Positions 23,910 through 31,253 of a stretch of 64,000 bases of DNA are shown here, in pieces (within the stretch, counting starts at the first letter, position 1; each line of letters begins with the position of its first letter). This DNA comes from Ktedonobacter racemifer DSM 44963. Its GTDB lineage: Bacteria > Chloroflexota > Ktedonobacteria > Ktedonobacterales > Ktedonobacteraceae. A program made the position numbers and the translations under genes. The notes beneath the pieces were generated by a model. That model had not been told where the DNA came from, ran no database searches, and worked only from the letters and a program-made list of their open reading frames with translations. The DNA is taken from assembly GCF_000178855.1 (NCBI RefSeq), contig NZ_ADVG01000002.1, forward strand, positions 1,240,001-1,304,000, read 5' to 3'.

Positions 23910-24650
23910 CTAGATGGAGAGCGCGCGCAAGGCCTTCCCGCTCTCTACGGGTACCTTTTGTTCCTCGTTACGGCGGATCAGGGTATAGCCTACACCGGGA
24001 ACGGTCAATATATAGCGTGGATCGCTGGGACTAGGTTCAATCTTCTGGCGCAGGTGGCGAATATGCGCTTTGATGAGGCAGGCATCGCCATCGCCATCGT
24101 AGCCCCAGACATGAGTGACGATCTGATTTGCGGTGCAGACATCGTTTGCATTGATCGCCAGCAAGTGTAATAGTTTGCTCTCAGTCGGGGTCAGGCGCAC
24201 CAGTTTGCCATGAACACTCACCTCATTATGCAACGAATCGACACGAAGAGGGCCTACTGTGACCACAGAGGATGGGCGACGCTCCAGCGTAGAGCGAGCG
24301 CGACGACTCACCGCACGAATCCTGGCCAGCAATTGCGCCGGGAAAAACGGCTTACGTAAATAATCGTCCGCCCCCGACTCAAGGCAACGCACCTCGTCCT
24401 GTACCTCTTTGCTATCGGTTAACACCAGCACCAGTGCATCGTGCTTAGCGCGTAAATCGCGACACATTTCCAGCACATTCCCCCCCTTCAACATAGGATC
24501 AATGATTACCAGATCGGGACGTTGTTCGAGCCATTCACTTCGGGCTCGCTCACTATTATAGGCTCTGTATACTTCATACCCCAGAGTTTTTAGCCAGCTT
24601 GTGAGCATTTCCACCAAATCACGGTCACTATCGATGACCAGCAATTTCAT
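23910..24650 (-). CDS. OmpR/PhoB-family response regulator
   Basis: 246 residues from ATG 24650 (MKLLVIDSD), with AGGGGAGGAG before it. The receiver domain has acidic Asp7 and Asp9, phospho-acceptor Asp51 (VIIDPML) and Lys100 (YLRKPF). After a linker, a winged-helix DNA-binding domain covers about 130-235 (LTPTESKLLHLLAINANDVC, HIRHLRQKIEPSPSDPRYILTVPGVGYTL). It would be phosphorylated by a sensor kinase and bind DNA, but no kinase gene is adjacent. The longer frame to 24686 adds 12 residues and is less likely. Confidence 0.9.
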   Translation of the reverse strand: MKLLVIDSDRDLVEMLTSWLKTLGYEVYRAYNSERARSEWLEQRPDLVIIDPMLKGGNVLEMCRDLRAKHDALVLVLTDSKEVQDEVRCLESGADDYLRKPFFPAQLLARIRAVSRRARSTLERRPSSVVTVGPLRVDSLHNEVSVHGKLVRLTPTESKLLHLLAINANDVCTANQIVTHVWGYDGDGDACLIKAHIRHLRQKIEPSPSDPRYILTVPGVGYTLIRRNEEQKVPVESGKALRALSI

Positions 24651-25604
24651 ATGTCTCCTCCCCTGATAGACATAACACATCTGCATATTGCGAGTAGTTG
24701 CCCAATGAGTTACCTGTCTCCCTTCTATGACCGCTTCTCATGCCATACAAGATTGTATCGATTGACGACAGGGTATTTGAAATTCTCACCTGATACACAA
24801 AAGCAAAAAATTGTCTTCATCCCTCACATCCTTGTAGAAATTTTTGCGCAGAACGTTTCAAGTGCTTTGGCATAAACATAGCGAGGCTCGCTTCTCTTAC
24901 AGTCTCCCCCAAGACATGCAAACAAAGAAAATAATTGTCCTGCGTCAGGGAACATTCCTTTTTATACACGTGCAGGACTCGCCAGGGCAGAAACAAACCA
25001 ACCCTCATAAGCGTTGCTTATGGCTTTGCAAGAGGAGGACATGTACCTAAAAGTATCAAGATAGTAAGCTTAAACTACGCAACGCACGACAACTCCTGAC
25101 ATACATAAAAACAATAAGATACAATATACAATATTTTAAATCTATTGCACCGAAATCTACCGTTATCCCCCTTCACGCAAACACAACCATTATTTTAGCA
25201 TATTTTTCGCTCTATGGCAGGCAAAGCAGGGCACAATCACAAAAATATGTTTTTGCACTGCCCCTGGCTTCTTTGCACTTCCTAAATCTTAGACGCTTCC
25301 TCCACATTTTTTTGGGGCACTAAATGACTGGTTATTCTAGACAGACATCTTCTAGCAGCAAAGTATTCGGGGAGAATACAAACTGATCAATAAAAGGCTT
25401 CTTTCGTGCAGTACACATGAGGAGGAACATTGGACGCGTTCTCATTAAGGGAGTTGCTCTAAAAATTGAAGCAGAGGCAAGATGTCTTAACAAGAGTGTA
25501 AAGACATCTTGATTGGCGAGGGAAGAGATAGACAGGCGAGTAGGTCGCAAGCTGCGCAAGGAGCCTGCGGGCCTGACAAATAACGTAAAAAGCGCTAGTA
25601 CTTG
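24651..25604. other. Long AT-rich non-coding region
   Basis: About 950 bases with no reading frame that resembles a protein. The sequence is AT-rich from about 24680 to 25330. It holds the hairpin at 25478-25511 (11-bp perfect arms CAAGATGTCTT/AAGACATCTTG) and presumably the promoter of the OmpR-type gene. I see nothing else I can name. Confidence 0.5.
25478..25511. repeat. Short hairpin in the non-coding region
   Basis: Perfect 11-bp arms CAAGATGTCTT (25478-25488) and AAGACATCTTG (25501-25511) with a 12-base loop. No T tract follows. It lies about 95 bases downstream of the yuiD stop on the minus strand, so it may help end that transcript. Confidence 0.5.
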
Positions 25605-26051
25605 TTAATAACTAGTGGCGAGCAAACCAACACAAATACCCAGTAGTCCACCTACAAAAACCTGGATCGGGGTATGCCCAATCAGCTCACGCAAACGTTT
25701 TTCCGCGAAGGGATGCCCCTGAAAGGCTTCATCAATCATCTGATTTAAAATACGCGCCTGAATACTCACAGCACGACGCACGCCTGCGGCGTCATACATC
25801 ACGATACCTGCCAGGACGGCCGCGATGGCAAAAGCTGGCGAACTGATGCCCATCACACGACCCACAGCGGTAGCCAGCCCGGTCACCAGGGCGGAATGCG
25901 AACTTGGCATACCACCAGAAGAAACGAGACGGCTCAGCACCAGGCGGCGTTCTTTAATGATTTCGCCCACCGTCTTGCTTACCTGAGCAAGCGCCCAGGC
26001 TAATACCGAGGCCAGGAGCACATGATTGTCTAAAAGCGTGTCACTAACCAT
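25605..26051 (-). CDS. yuiD: Divergent PAP2 family (DUF212, YuiD-like) membrane protein
   Basis: 148 residues. Features of the DUF212 family: KTVGEIIKERR, SSGGMPSSHSALVTGLATAVG (the phosphatase-like Ser-His motif) and MYDAAGVRRAVSIQARILN, with EKRLRELIGHTPIQVFVGGLLG at the end. Three or four membrane segments. The PSSH motif resembles the acid-phosphatase (PAP2) catalytic site but the family is divergent and its reaction is uncertain; a lipid phosphate is a plausible substrate. Last gene of the aroKB-to-yuiD series, 23 bases after xseB. Confidence 0.88.
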   Translation of the reverse strand: MVSDTLLDNHVLLASVLAWALAQVSKTVGEIIKERRLVLSRLVSSGGMPSSHSALVTGLATAVGRVMGISSPAFAIAAVLAGIVMYDAAGVRRAVSIQARILNQMIDEAFQGHPFAEKRLRELIGHTPIQVFVGGLLGICVGLLATSY

Positions 26052-26074
26052 AAGTTAAAAGAGCTTCTCCCCTC

Positions 26075-26296
26075 TTACAGGTCCAATGATTGCAAGGACA
26101 ACGTGCCCTCGCTATCCACTTGCAGTTGTTGTACCGTTAACTCAGCCTTCTGTAAAAGCTCATTACAGTACTGAACAAGCGTCACGCCCTCCTGATAAGA
26201 GCTGAGTGCCTGCTCTAAGGAAACCTGTCCATCTTTCAAGGCTGCAACCGTGGCTTCTAGCTTGGCAAAAGCCTCTTCAAACGATAATGCTTCCAT
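26075..26296 (-). CDS. xseB: Exodeoxyribonuclease VII small subunit
   Basis: 73 residues from ATG 26296, with AAGGAAGG before it. The sequence matches XseB throughout: LSFEEAFAKLEATVAALKDGQVSLEQAL, then SYQEGVTLVQYCNELLQKAE. Several copies bind each XseA to form exonuclease VII, which degrades single-stranded DNA to oligonucleotides in both directions. The frame is open for 37 codons upstream but that part overlaps a dispersed repeat and is not XseB-like. It follows xseA after 129 bases instead of the usual overlap, because a repeat lies in between. Confidence 0.92.
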   Translation of the reverse strand: MEALSFEEAFAKLEATVAALKDGQVSLEQALSSYQEGVTLVQYCNELLQKAELTVQQLQVDSEGTLSLQSLDL

Positions 26297-26359
26297 GACC
26301 TTCCTTCTTCCCCCGCAAAACTGTTGTCTTATCAAATCCTTTAGAGGGGTATATGTATT

Positions 26360-26420
26360 TTGGGGACACCCCAATCCCCGGCAGGAGGACCTGCGGCCCT
26401 CCTGCACCTCCTGCTTTGTA
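26360..26420 (-). repeat. Dispersed repeat containing GGGGACACCCC, between xseA and xseB
   Basis: TTGGGGACACCCCAATCCCC followed by GGCAGGAGG and CCTCCTGC hairpin-forming segments. The same core (TTGGGGACACCCCAAACCCC, then GCCAGGAG) occurs at 38500-38552 read on the minus strand. It separates two genes that are normally adjacent. Confidence 0.65.
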
Positions 26421-26425
26421 TACCT

Positions 26426-27661
26426 TCAAACAGAGCCCAACTCTTCGCGTACAGTTACAGGAATGCTGCCGTCCTGCACCTGAATACTCAAGGCATCCCC
26501 GGCCTGTACCTGCTTCACGCTTGTTATCAGCCGCTGGTCTGGCTCATGTCTGACCACCGCATAGCCACGTGCAATCGTCAAGAGCGGACTTAACGCGTGC
26601 AGTTGCAAGGTTTGTCCGCTGAGGCGCTCCGCGCGTATGCTCAACAGGTGGCGCATATGCGTCTGCATGCGCTCACTGGCCTCGTCCAACTGCTGGCGAT
26701 AGTTATTGATCTGTCCAACGGGACTCCTATGCTCAAGTTGATACTGGAGATCGGCAACCTGGGCCGCAAGCTCTTCCAGGCGCTCTTCCATCAGCGAGCC
26801 AAGCTCTTGCTGACGATCAAGCAACTCAATGCGCCAATCCTCGATGTTGGGGACCGCGGCGGTCGCGGCTGCGGTTGGCGTCGATGCGCGCAAATCGGCG
26901 ACAAAGTCGGCCAGGGTAAAGTCCGTTTCATGGCCGACGCCACTAATCACAGGGATACTTGAGCGTGCAATGGCGCGCACCACGACCTCTTCGTTAAAGG
27001 CCCACAGTTCTTCGATGGAGCCGCCGCCACGCCCGGCAATGATGACCTCTGCCTCCCCGTGCTCATTCAGCGCATCGAGCGCAGCGGCAATAGAGGCAGG
27101 GGCATCACTTCCCTGAACCTGTGCGGGGGCAAGAATCACGCGCGCCAGAGGGTAGCGCTGGCGCAAGACGCGCAACATATCGCGCAGGGCCGCAGCTTGC
27201 GGCGAAGTAACAATCCCAATAACTTCCGGGCGCTCGGGAAGCACGCGTTTTCGCTCTTCCGCGAAGAGTCCTTCCGCCTCCAGGCGCGCTTTCAAGCGCT
27301 CCAGGCGCTCAAAGAGGGCGCCTACACCCAGAGGCTCGGCGCTCTCCACATAGAGTTGCAGCTTTCCGTCACGTTCATAGAATGAAATACGTCCATTCAG
27401 GGCGATTCCCATGCCATCGCGTAGCGTGGGAGCGGATGAACGCAGACGGGACTGCTTAAAGAAGACGCAGTTGAGCTGTGCGCCACTGTCCTTGAGGGTA
27501 AAATAACAATGACCGGAGGGGTAGGTCTTGCAATTGGAGACTTCGCCATACACCCGGACATCTTGTAGCATGTCATTGGTCTCAAGCCACTCTCGCAGGA
27601 AGACCGAGAGGGCTGAGACACTGATGGCTTCATTAAAGCCTGGAAGATGCATGGCGGTCAT
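26426..27661 (-). CDS. xseA: Exodeoxyribonuclease VII large subunit
   Basis: 411 residues. N-terminal OB fold (VSALSVFLREWLETNDMLQDVRVYGEVSNCK, HCYFTLKDSGAQLNCVFFK), then the catalytic part with PEVIGIVTSPQAAALRDMLRVL, IIAGRGGGSIEELWAFNEE and SGVGHETDFTLADFVADLRASTPTAAA, and a helical C-terminal region that binds XseB. It degrades single-stranded DNA in repair. GAGGAGG precedes the ATG at 27661. It starts six bases after accB, so the two are translationally close; in many Firmicutes accB-accC also sits upstream of xseA. Confidence 0.94.
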   Translation of the reverse strand: MTAMHLPGFNEAISVSALSVFLREWLETNDMLQDVRVYGEVSNCKTYPSGHCYFTLKDSGAQLNCVFFKQSRLRSSAPTLRDGMGIALNGRISFYERDGKLQLYVESAEPLGVGALFERLERLKARLEAEGLFAEERKRVLPERPEVIGIVTSPQAAALRDMLRVLRQRYPLARVILAPAQVQGSDAPASIAAALDALNEHGEAEVIIAGRGGGSIEELWAFNEEVVVRAIARSSIPVISGVGHETDFTLADFVADLRASTPTAAATAAVPNIEDWRIELLDRQQELGSLMEERLEELAAQVADLQYQLEHRSPVGQINNYRQQLDEASERMQTHMRHLLSIRAERLSGQTLQLHALSPLLTIARGYAVVRHEPDQRLITSVKQVQAGDALSIQVQDGSIPVTVREELGSV

Positions 27662-27667
27662 ACCCTG

Positions 27668-28177
27668 CTATGCCTCCTCAGCCGTTTCAAGCGTCATCAA
27701 AGCCTGTCCATACTCCACAGGCTGGCCATCTTCCACGAGAAGTTCTAGCACACGGCCAGCAGCGCTCGCCTCAATCTCGTAGAGGACGTTGAGGGACTGA
27801 ATTGAGCCAACCAGTTGCCCGACTTTGACTTTATCGCCCGCGGCAACCAGGGCTTTCCCTTTGGGCTTGGCCCAGGTGTGGAAAATTCCTACCAGCGGCG
27901 CGGTAACAGTATGCTGTGGAGGTGCAGACACCGAGGAGTCAGCCGCTTCAGCCACTGGCTCGCTAACACTGATTGTGGCGCTCTCTCCGGCCCTGGCCTT
28001 GCGCAAGACCAGGCGTGTTCCCGTCCCGCTATGCTTGACTTCAATTTCGGAAACGTCGCTTTTATCAAGCACTTTGACCAGGTGGGTCAGGTGTTCAATG
28101 CTCATCTGCTCCGTCTCTTGCTGCACTTCCTCTGGAAGTCTCTCTAATTGAGAGGAAGCACGTCTGCTGCCATCCAT
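27668..28177 (-). CDS. accB: AccB-like (BCCP) protein lacking the biotinylated lysine
   Basis: 169 residues from ATG 28177 (GGGAG seven bases upstream). The domain plan is that of the biotin carboxyl carrier protein of acetyl-CoA carboxylase: an N-terminal helix (LTHLVKVLDKSDVSEIEV), a Pro/Ala linker, and a biotinyl domain from about residue 88 (TVTAPLVGIFHTWAKPKGK, GDKVKVGQLVGSI, GRVLELLVEDGQPVEYGQAL). At the place of Glu-Ala-Met-Lys-Met it reads Gln-Ser-Leu-Asn-Val; the codon at 27790-27788 is AAC, so no biotin can be attached. No accC is adjacent. This resembles plant and cyanobacterial BADC proteins, which bind acetyl-CoA carboxylase and reduce its activity. I infer a regulatory or structural role; a true biotinylated copy should exist elsewhere. 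Confidence 0.85.
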   Translation of the reverse strand: MDGSRRASSQLERLPEEVQQETEQMSIEHLTHLVKVLDKSDVSEIEVKHSGTGTRLVLRKARAGESATISVSEPVAEAADSSVSAPPQHTVTAPLVGIFHTWAKPKGKALVAAGDKVKVGQLVGSIQSLNVLYEIEASAAGRVLELLVEDGQPVEYGQALMTLETAEEA

Positions 28178-28346
28178 AGTCATACTCCCATACTACATTT
28201 ATAAATGCTTAGTGAGCCAGATGCAAGCGCCTCGGTTGCCAATGGTTACGCGACGTCCCCTATGCTCACTCACTTCAGTTTCCAGGCATGCACTGATCTC
28301 TCCCTATCTACGGAGATCGTGTCAGAGATAGACCAGCAGAGCCGTT

Positions 28347-28904
28347 TTAGACACGCTCCACGTACTGACCCGTGCTGGTATTCACACGAATCGAGTCTTC
28401 GCTAGAAACAAACAAGGGTACCTGTACCACGAGACCCGTCTCGGTCGTCGCGGGCTTCGTACCGCCCGTAGCGGTGTCGCCTTTGAAGCCAGGCTCGGTA
28501 TAGGTTATTTTGAGTACGACCTTTTCAGGCAGTTCCACCGAGATAGGCTCTTCGTTATAACGAATGATGTCAAGCTCGAGGTTATCAATGAGATAATCCT
28601 TGGCATTGCCCAGTTGAGCCTCATTCAGGGCAATATCATCATACGTGCTGGTATCCATAAAATGATACAGGTCATCGGCATTGTACTGATAGGTGACGGT
28701 CGAACGATCCAGATAGAGGCGTTTGAACTTATCGCCAGCGTCACATGTACGATCAAAAATCGCGCCGCTACGCAGGTTACGCAACTTCAGGCGCACGATA
28801 GCACCACCACGGCCAATTTTCACGTGCTGCCACTCGAGAATCGTGCAGGGATTCCCTTCAAACTCGATTGTGACGCCTTTTTTCAGGTCACCAGTGGAAA
28901 TCAT
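28347..28904 (-). CDS. efp: Elongation factor P
   Basis: 185 residues with the three beta-barrel domains of EF-P. It enters the ribosome between the P and E sites and helps form bonds at polyproline stretches. The domain I tip loop reads HVKIGRGGAIVRLKLRNL; Arg32 takes the place of the lysine modified in E. coli and Bacillus, as in the arginine-type EF-P rhamnosylated by EarP. The second residue of the loop is Ile in place of the usual Pro. The C-terminal domain has the conserved DSIRVNTSTGQYVERV end. It lies between aroQ and accB, a neighbourhood known in many bacteria. Confidence 0.94.
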   Translation of the reverse strand: MISTGDLKKGVTIEFEGNPCTILEWQHVKIGRGGAIVRLKLRNLRSGAIFDRTCDAGDKFKRLYLDRSTVTYQYNADDLYHFMDTSTYDDIALNEAQLGNAKDYLIDNLELDIIRYNEEPISVELPEKVVLKITYTEPGFKGDTATGGTKPATTETGLVVQVPLFVSSEDSIRVNTSTGQYVERV

Positions 28905-28967
28905 TCAGAAAACTCCTTTGACATTGAATGACCAATGGTCGTTCATCTGTATTTCTGTAGCAGGAAG

Positions 28968-29411
28968 CTACTTTTGTTCTTGTAAGAAGGCCACAAGCGC
29001 CTCAAGTGCCAGGAGATAGCCACGCCAACCCAGGCCCGCGATATGCCCATAGCTAATGGGAGCAATCACAGACTCATGGCGAAAAGGCTCCCGGGCATAG
29101 ATATTGCTCAAATGGACCTCGATGATGGGTAGCCTGGTGCCCGCAAGCGCATCACGCAAAGCATACGAGTAGTGCGTAAAGGCGCCAGGATTGATAATTA
29201 TGCCCTCTACGCGCTCGGCATACTGCTGAATTGTATCGATCAGCACACCTTCATGGTTGGACTGCACACACTCTATTGTCGCTCCCAGGCTGGCCGCTCG
29301 CTCTCGCAAACGCGCCTGGATCTGCTCGAGTGTCACACTGCCATATATCCCTGGGTCGCGCTTCCCCAACGTATTCAGGTTGGGTCCATTTAAAACCAGG
29401 ATCTCCGCCAT
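28968..29411 (-). CDS. aroQ: 3-Dehydroquinate dehydratase, type II
   Basis: 147 residues, normal size for the dodecameric type II enzyme of the shikimate pathway. Features: VLNGPNLNTLGKRDPGIYG with the flexible-loop Arg and catalytic Tyr, QSNHEGVLIDTIQ, INPGAFTHYSYALRDAL and VHLSNIYAREPFRHESV with the catalytic His. It removes water from the product of AroB, encoded by the gene directly upstream (stop 29415, three bases before this ATG). Confidence 0.95.
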   Translation of the reverse strand: MAEILVLNGPNLNTLGKRDPGIYGSVTLEQIQARLRERAASLGATIECVQSNHEGVLIDTIQQYAERVEGIIINPGAFTHYSYALRDALAGTRLPIIEVHLSNIYAREPFRHESVIAPISYGHIAGLGWRGYLLALEALVAFLQEQK

Positions 29412-29414
29412 TGC

Positions 29415-31079
29415 CTATGACCTCGCTTCAGCGAAAAAATCTGTGACCACGCGCTCGACAAGATCATCGGACATCTCGGTAATGACGACTTCGCCAATCC
29501 GTCGGGGCATGATCCAGCGAATACGTTTGCCCACCACTTTCTTATCCAGGCGCGTTTTCGCCAGTATGTCCTGCGCCCGCACCAACCCCCGGTAGCGCGT
29601 GGGGAGTCCCAACGATGCGAGAAGTGCATTCTGTCGCTGCTCTTCTTCCGCGCCCCACATGCCAGCTTCACGCGCCATCTCAGCCGCAGCTACCATGCCC
29701 AGAGAGACCGCCTCGCCATGCAACCATTCACCGTATCCCGCGACACTCTCCAGCGCATGGGCAATGGTATGGCCATAATTCAAGATGGCGCGCAGGCCGC
29801 TCTCCGTCTCGTCTTCTTCAATAACCTGCACTTTGAGGTCGATGCAGCGAGCCACAATCTGGACCAGCAAGGAAGCAGGAAGGGACGAGAAATCGCGCAA
29901 AGCGTCTTTGTAGGTCTCCAAAAGCGCAAATAGCTTAGCGTCGAGTATGATACCATACTTTACAACTTCTGCCCATCCCTCTGTACGCTCCCGCTCTGGC
30001 AGCGTCAGCAGGGTCCTGGGGTCCACCAGGACCAGGCGTGGATGATAAAAAGCGCCGATCAGGTTCTTGCCCTGGCGATGGTTGATACCAGTCTTGCCAC
30101 CAATGGCCGCATCCACCTGAGCCAGCAGCGAGGTTGGCACCTGAATCAGGGGCACGCCACGCAGATAGGTGGCCGCGGCAAATCCGACCAGGTCACCAAT
30201 GACACCACCGCCAAGCGCGATCAAGACCTCGCGCCGCTCAGCATGGTGCTCAAGCAGCCAGTCATAGATCGCCTGTAGCTGCTCAGGTGATTTGCTCGCC
30301 TCGCCTGCCGGGACCGTGTAGAGGTAGGGTTCAAATCCCTGTTGCTTCAGGCTATGCACAACCTGCTCGCCATAAAGTGCGCGGAGATTGCTATCCGTAA
30401 AGAGGAAGACCCGCGAGGGCAGGCCCAACTGTGTCAGATACTGCGGGAGTCGCTCCAGCCCCCCCCAATCCACCACGGTGTCATAGCCTCTACCAATGTG
30501 AACATGCCTGACAACAGGCGCCCCATCCCTCGACGCGTCAGCAGCTTTTACCATAGCCATAATCTCCATAACCACCCGTTCCACGCTCCGGCCATGAGTC
30601 TGGCATACCAGGTCAGCCTCCTCATACCAGGCGCGACGGGTCGTGTACAAATTCCGCAACGTGGCCAGGGGATCGGGACCAGCCAGTAGAGGCCGGATCT
30701 CGGGCGAGGTACTCTTGGCAAGAGAGTGTGTATGCTGCGCTCGCAAGCGCTCAAGAGCCACCTCAGGCTCCGTTTGCAAATAGACCCGAACACCACGCTC
30801 GGCCATCAGCCTGCGATTCTCCTCGCGCGCCACCAGGCCCCCGCCTGTCGCCACAATCGCGCCCTCCTCATTTTGCGCGACACGCGCCAGGACACGACGC
30901 TCACACTCGCGAAAATACGCCTCACCATGCCGGGTGAAAATCTCGGGGATACCCATGCCCTCTTCCTGCTCAATGAGAGCATCAATATCAAGCAAAGGTC
31001 GCCGCAACTCTTGCGCAAGCAGGCGGCCCACCGTGCTCTTCCCGCTCCCTGAAAGCCCAATTAAAAAAACATGTCGCAT
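29415..31079 (-). CDS. aroKB: Fused shikimate kinase / 3-dehydroquinate synthase
   Basis: 554 residues carrying two enzymes of the shikimate pathway. Residues about 1-175 are shikimate kinase: Walker A GLSGSGKST, LLDIDALIEQEEG, and TGGGLVARE. Residues about 190-554 are 3-dehydroquinate synthase: LIALGGGVIGDLVGFAAATYLRGV, QVPTSLLAQVDAAIGGKTGIN (metal and substrate sites), GWAEVVKYGII and LNYGHTIAHALE. The two catalyse non-consecutive steps (2 and 5). The join has no frameshift. First gene of the aroKB-aroQ-efp-accB-xseA-xseB-yuiD series; aroA, aroC and aroE are not in this window. Confidence 0.95.
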   Translation of the reverse strand: MRHVFLIGLSGSGKSTVGRLLAQELRRPLLDIDALIEQEEGMGIPEIFTRHGEAYFRECERRVLARVAQNEEGAIVATGGGLVAREENRRLMAERGVRVYLQTEPEVALERLRAQHTHSLAKSTSPEIRPLLAGPDPLATLRNLYTTRRAWYEEADLVCQTHGRSVERVVMEIMAMVKAADASRDGAPVVRHVHIGRGYDTVVDWGGLERLPQYLTQLGLPSRVFLFTDSNLRALYGEQVVHSLKQQGFEPYLYTVPAGEASKSPEQLQAIYDWLLEHHAERREVLIALGGGVIGDLVGFAAATYLRGVPLIQVPTSLLAQVDAAIGGKTGINHRQGKNLIGAFYHPRLVLVDPRTLLTLPERERTEGWAEVVKYGIILDAKLFALLETYKDALRDFSSLPASLLVQIVARCIDLKVQVIEEDETESGLRAILNYGHTIAHALESVAGYGEWLHGEAVSLGMVAAAEMAREAGMWGAEEEQRQNALLASLGLPTRYRGLVRAQDILAKTRLDKKVVGKRIRWIMPRRIGEVVITEMSDDLVERVVTDFFAEARS

Positions 31080-31176
31080 GGCGCTATTGTAACATTAAAC
31101 GGCCAGTGTGTGTATCATCTACTTTAAGAAGCCCTGGCTAGGGAGTACTTTTAACCTGACAATCAAGGGGTGTCAT

Positions 31177-31238
31177 AGTAAAGGAGAGTGGGCCTGTATG
31201 GCAGCAGATGCTGCCATACAGGCCCACTCTCCTTTACT
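31177..31238. repeat. Long hairpin (30-bp arms) after the CHAP gene
   Basis: Arms 31177-31206 and 31209-31238 are fully complementary with only two bases between, inner core GGCAGCA/TGCTGCC. It lies 16 bases after the stop of the CHAP gene and before aroKB, both on the minus strand; a terminator is likely, though no U tract follows. No GC-rich tag. Confidence 0.88.
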
Positions 31239-31253
31239 CCTTTTAGAATGCCC

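Noticed and set aside
25332..25559. 75-codon minus-strand frame in the long non-coding region
   Set aside because: No homology, no ribosome site, AT-rich with no coding bias.
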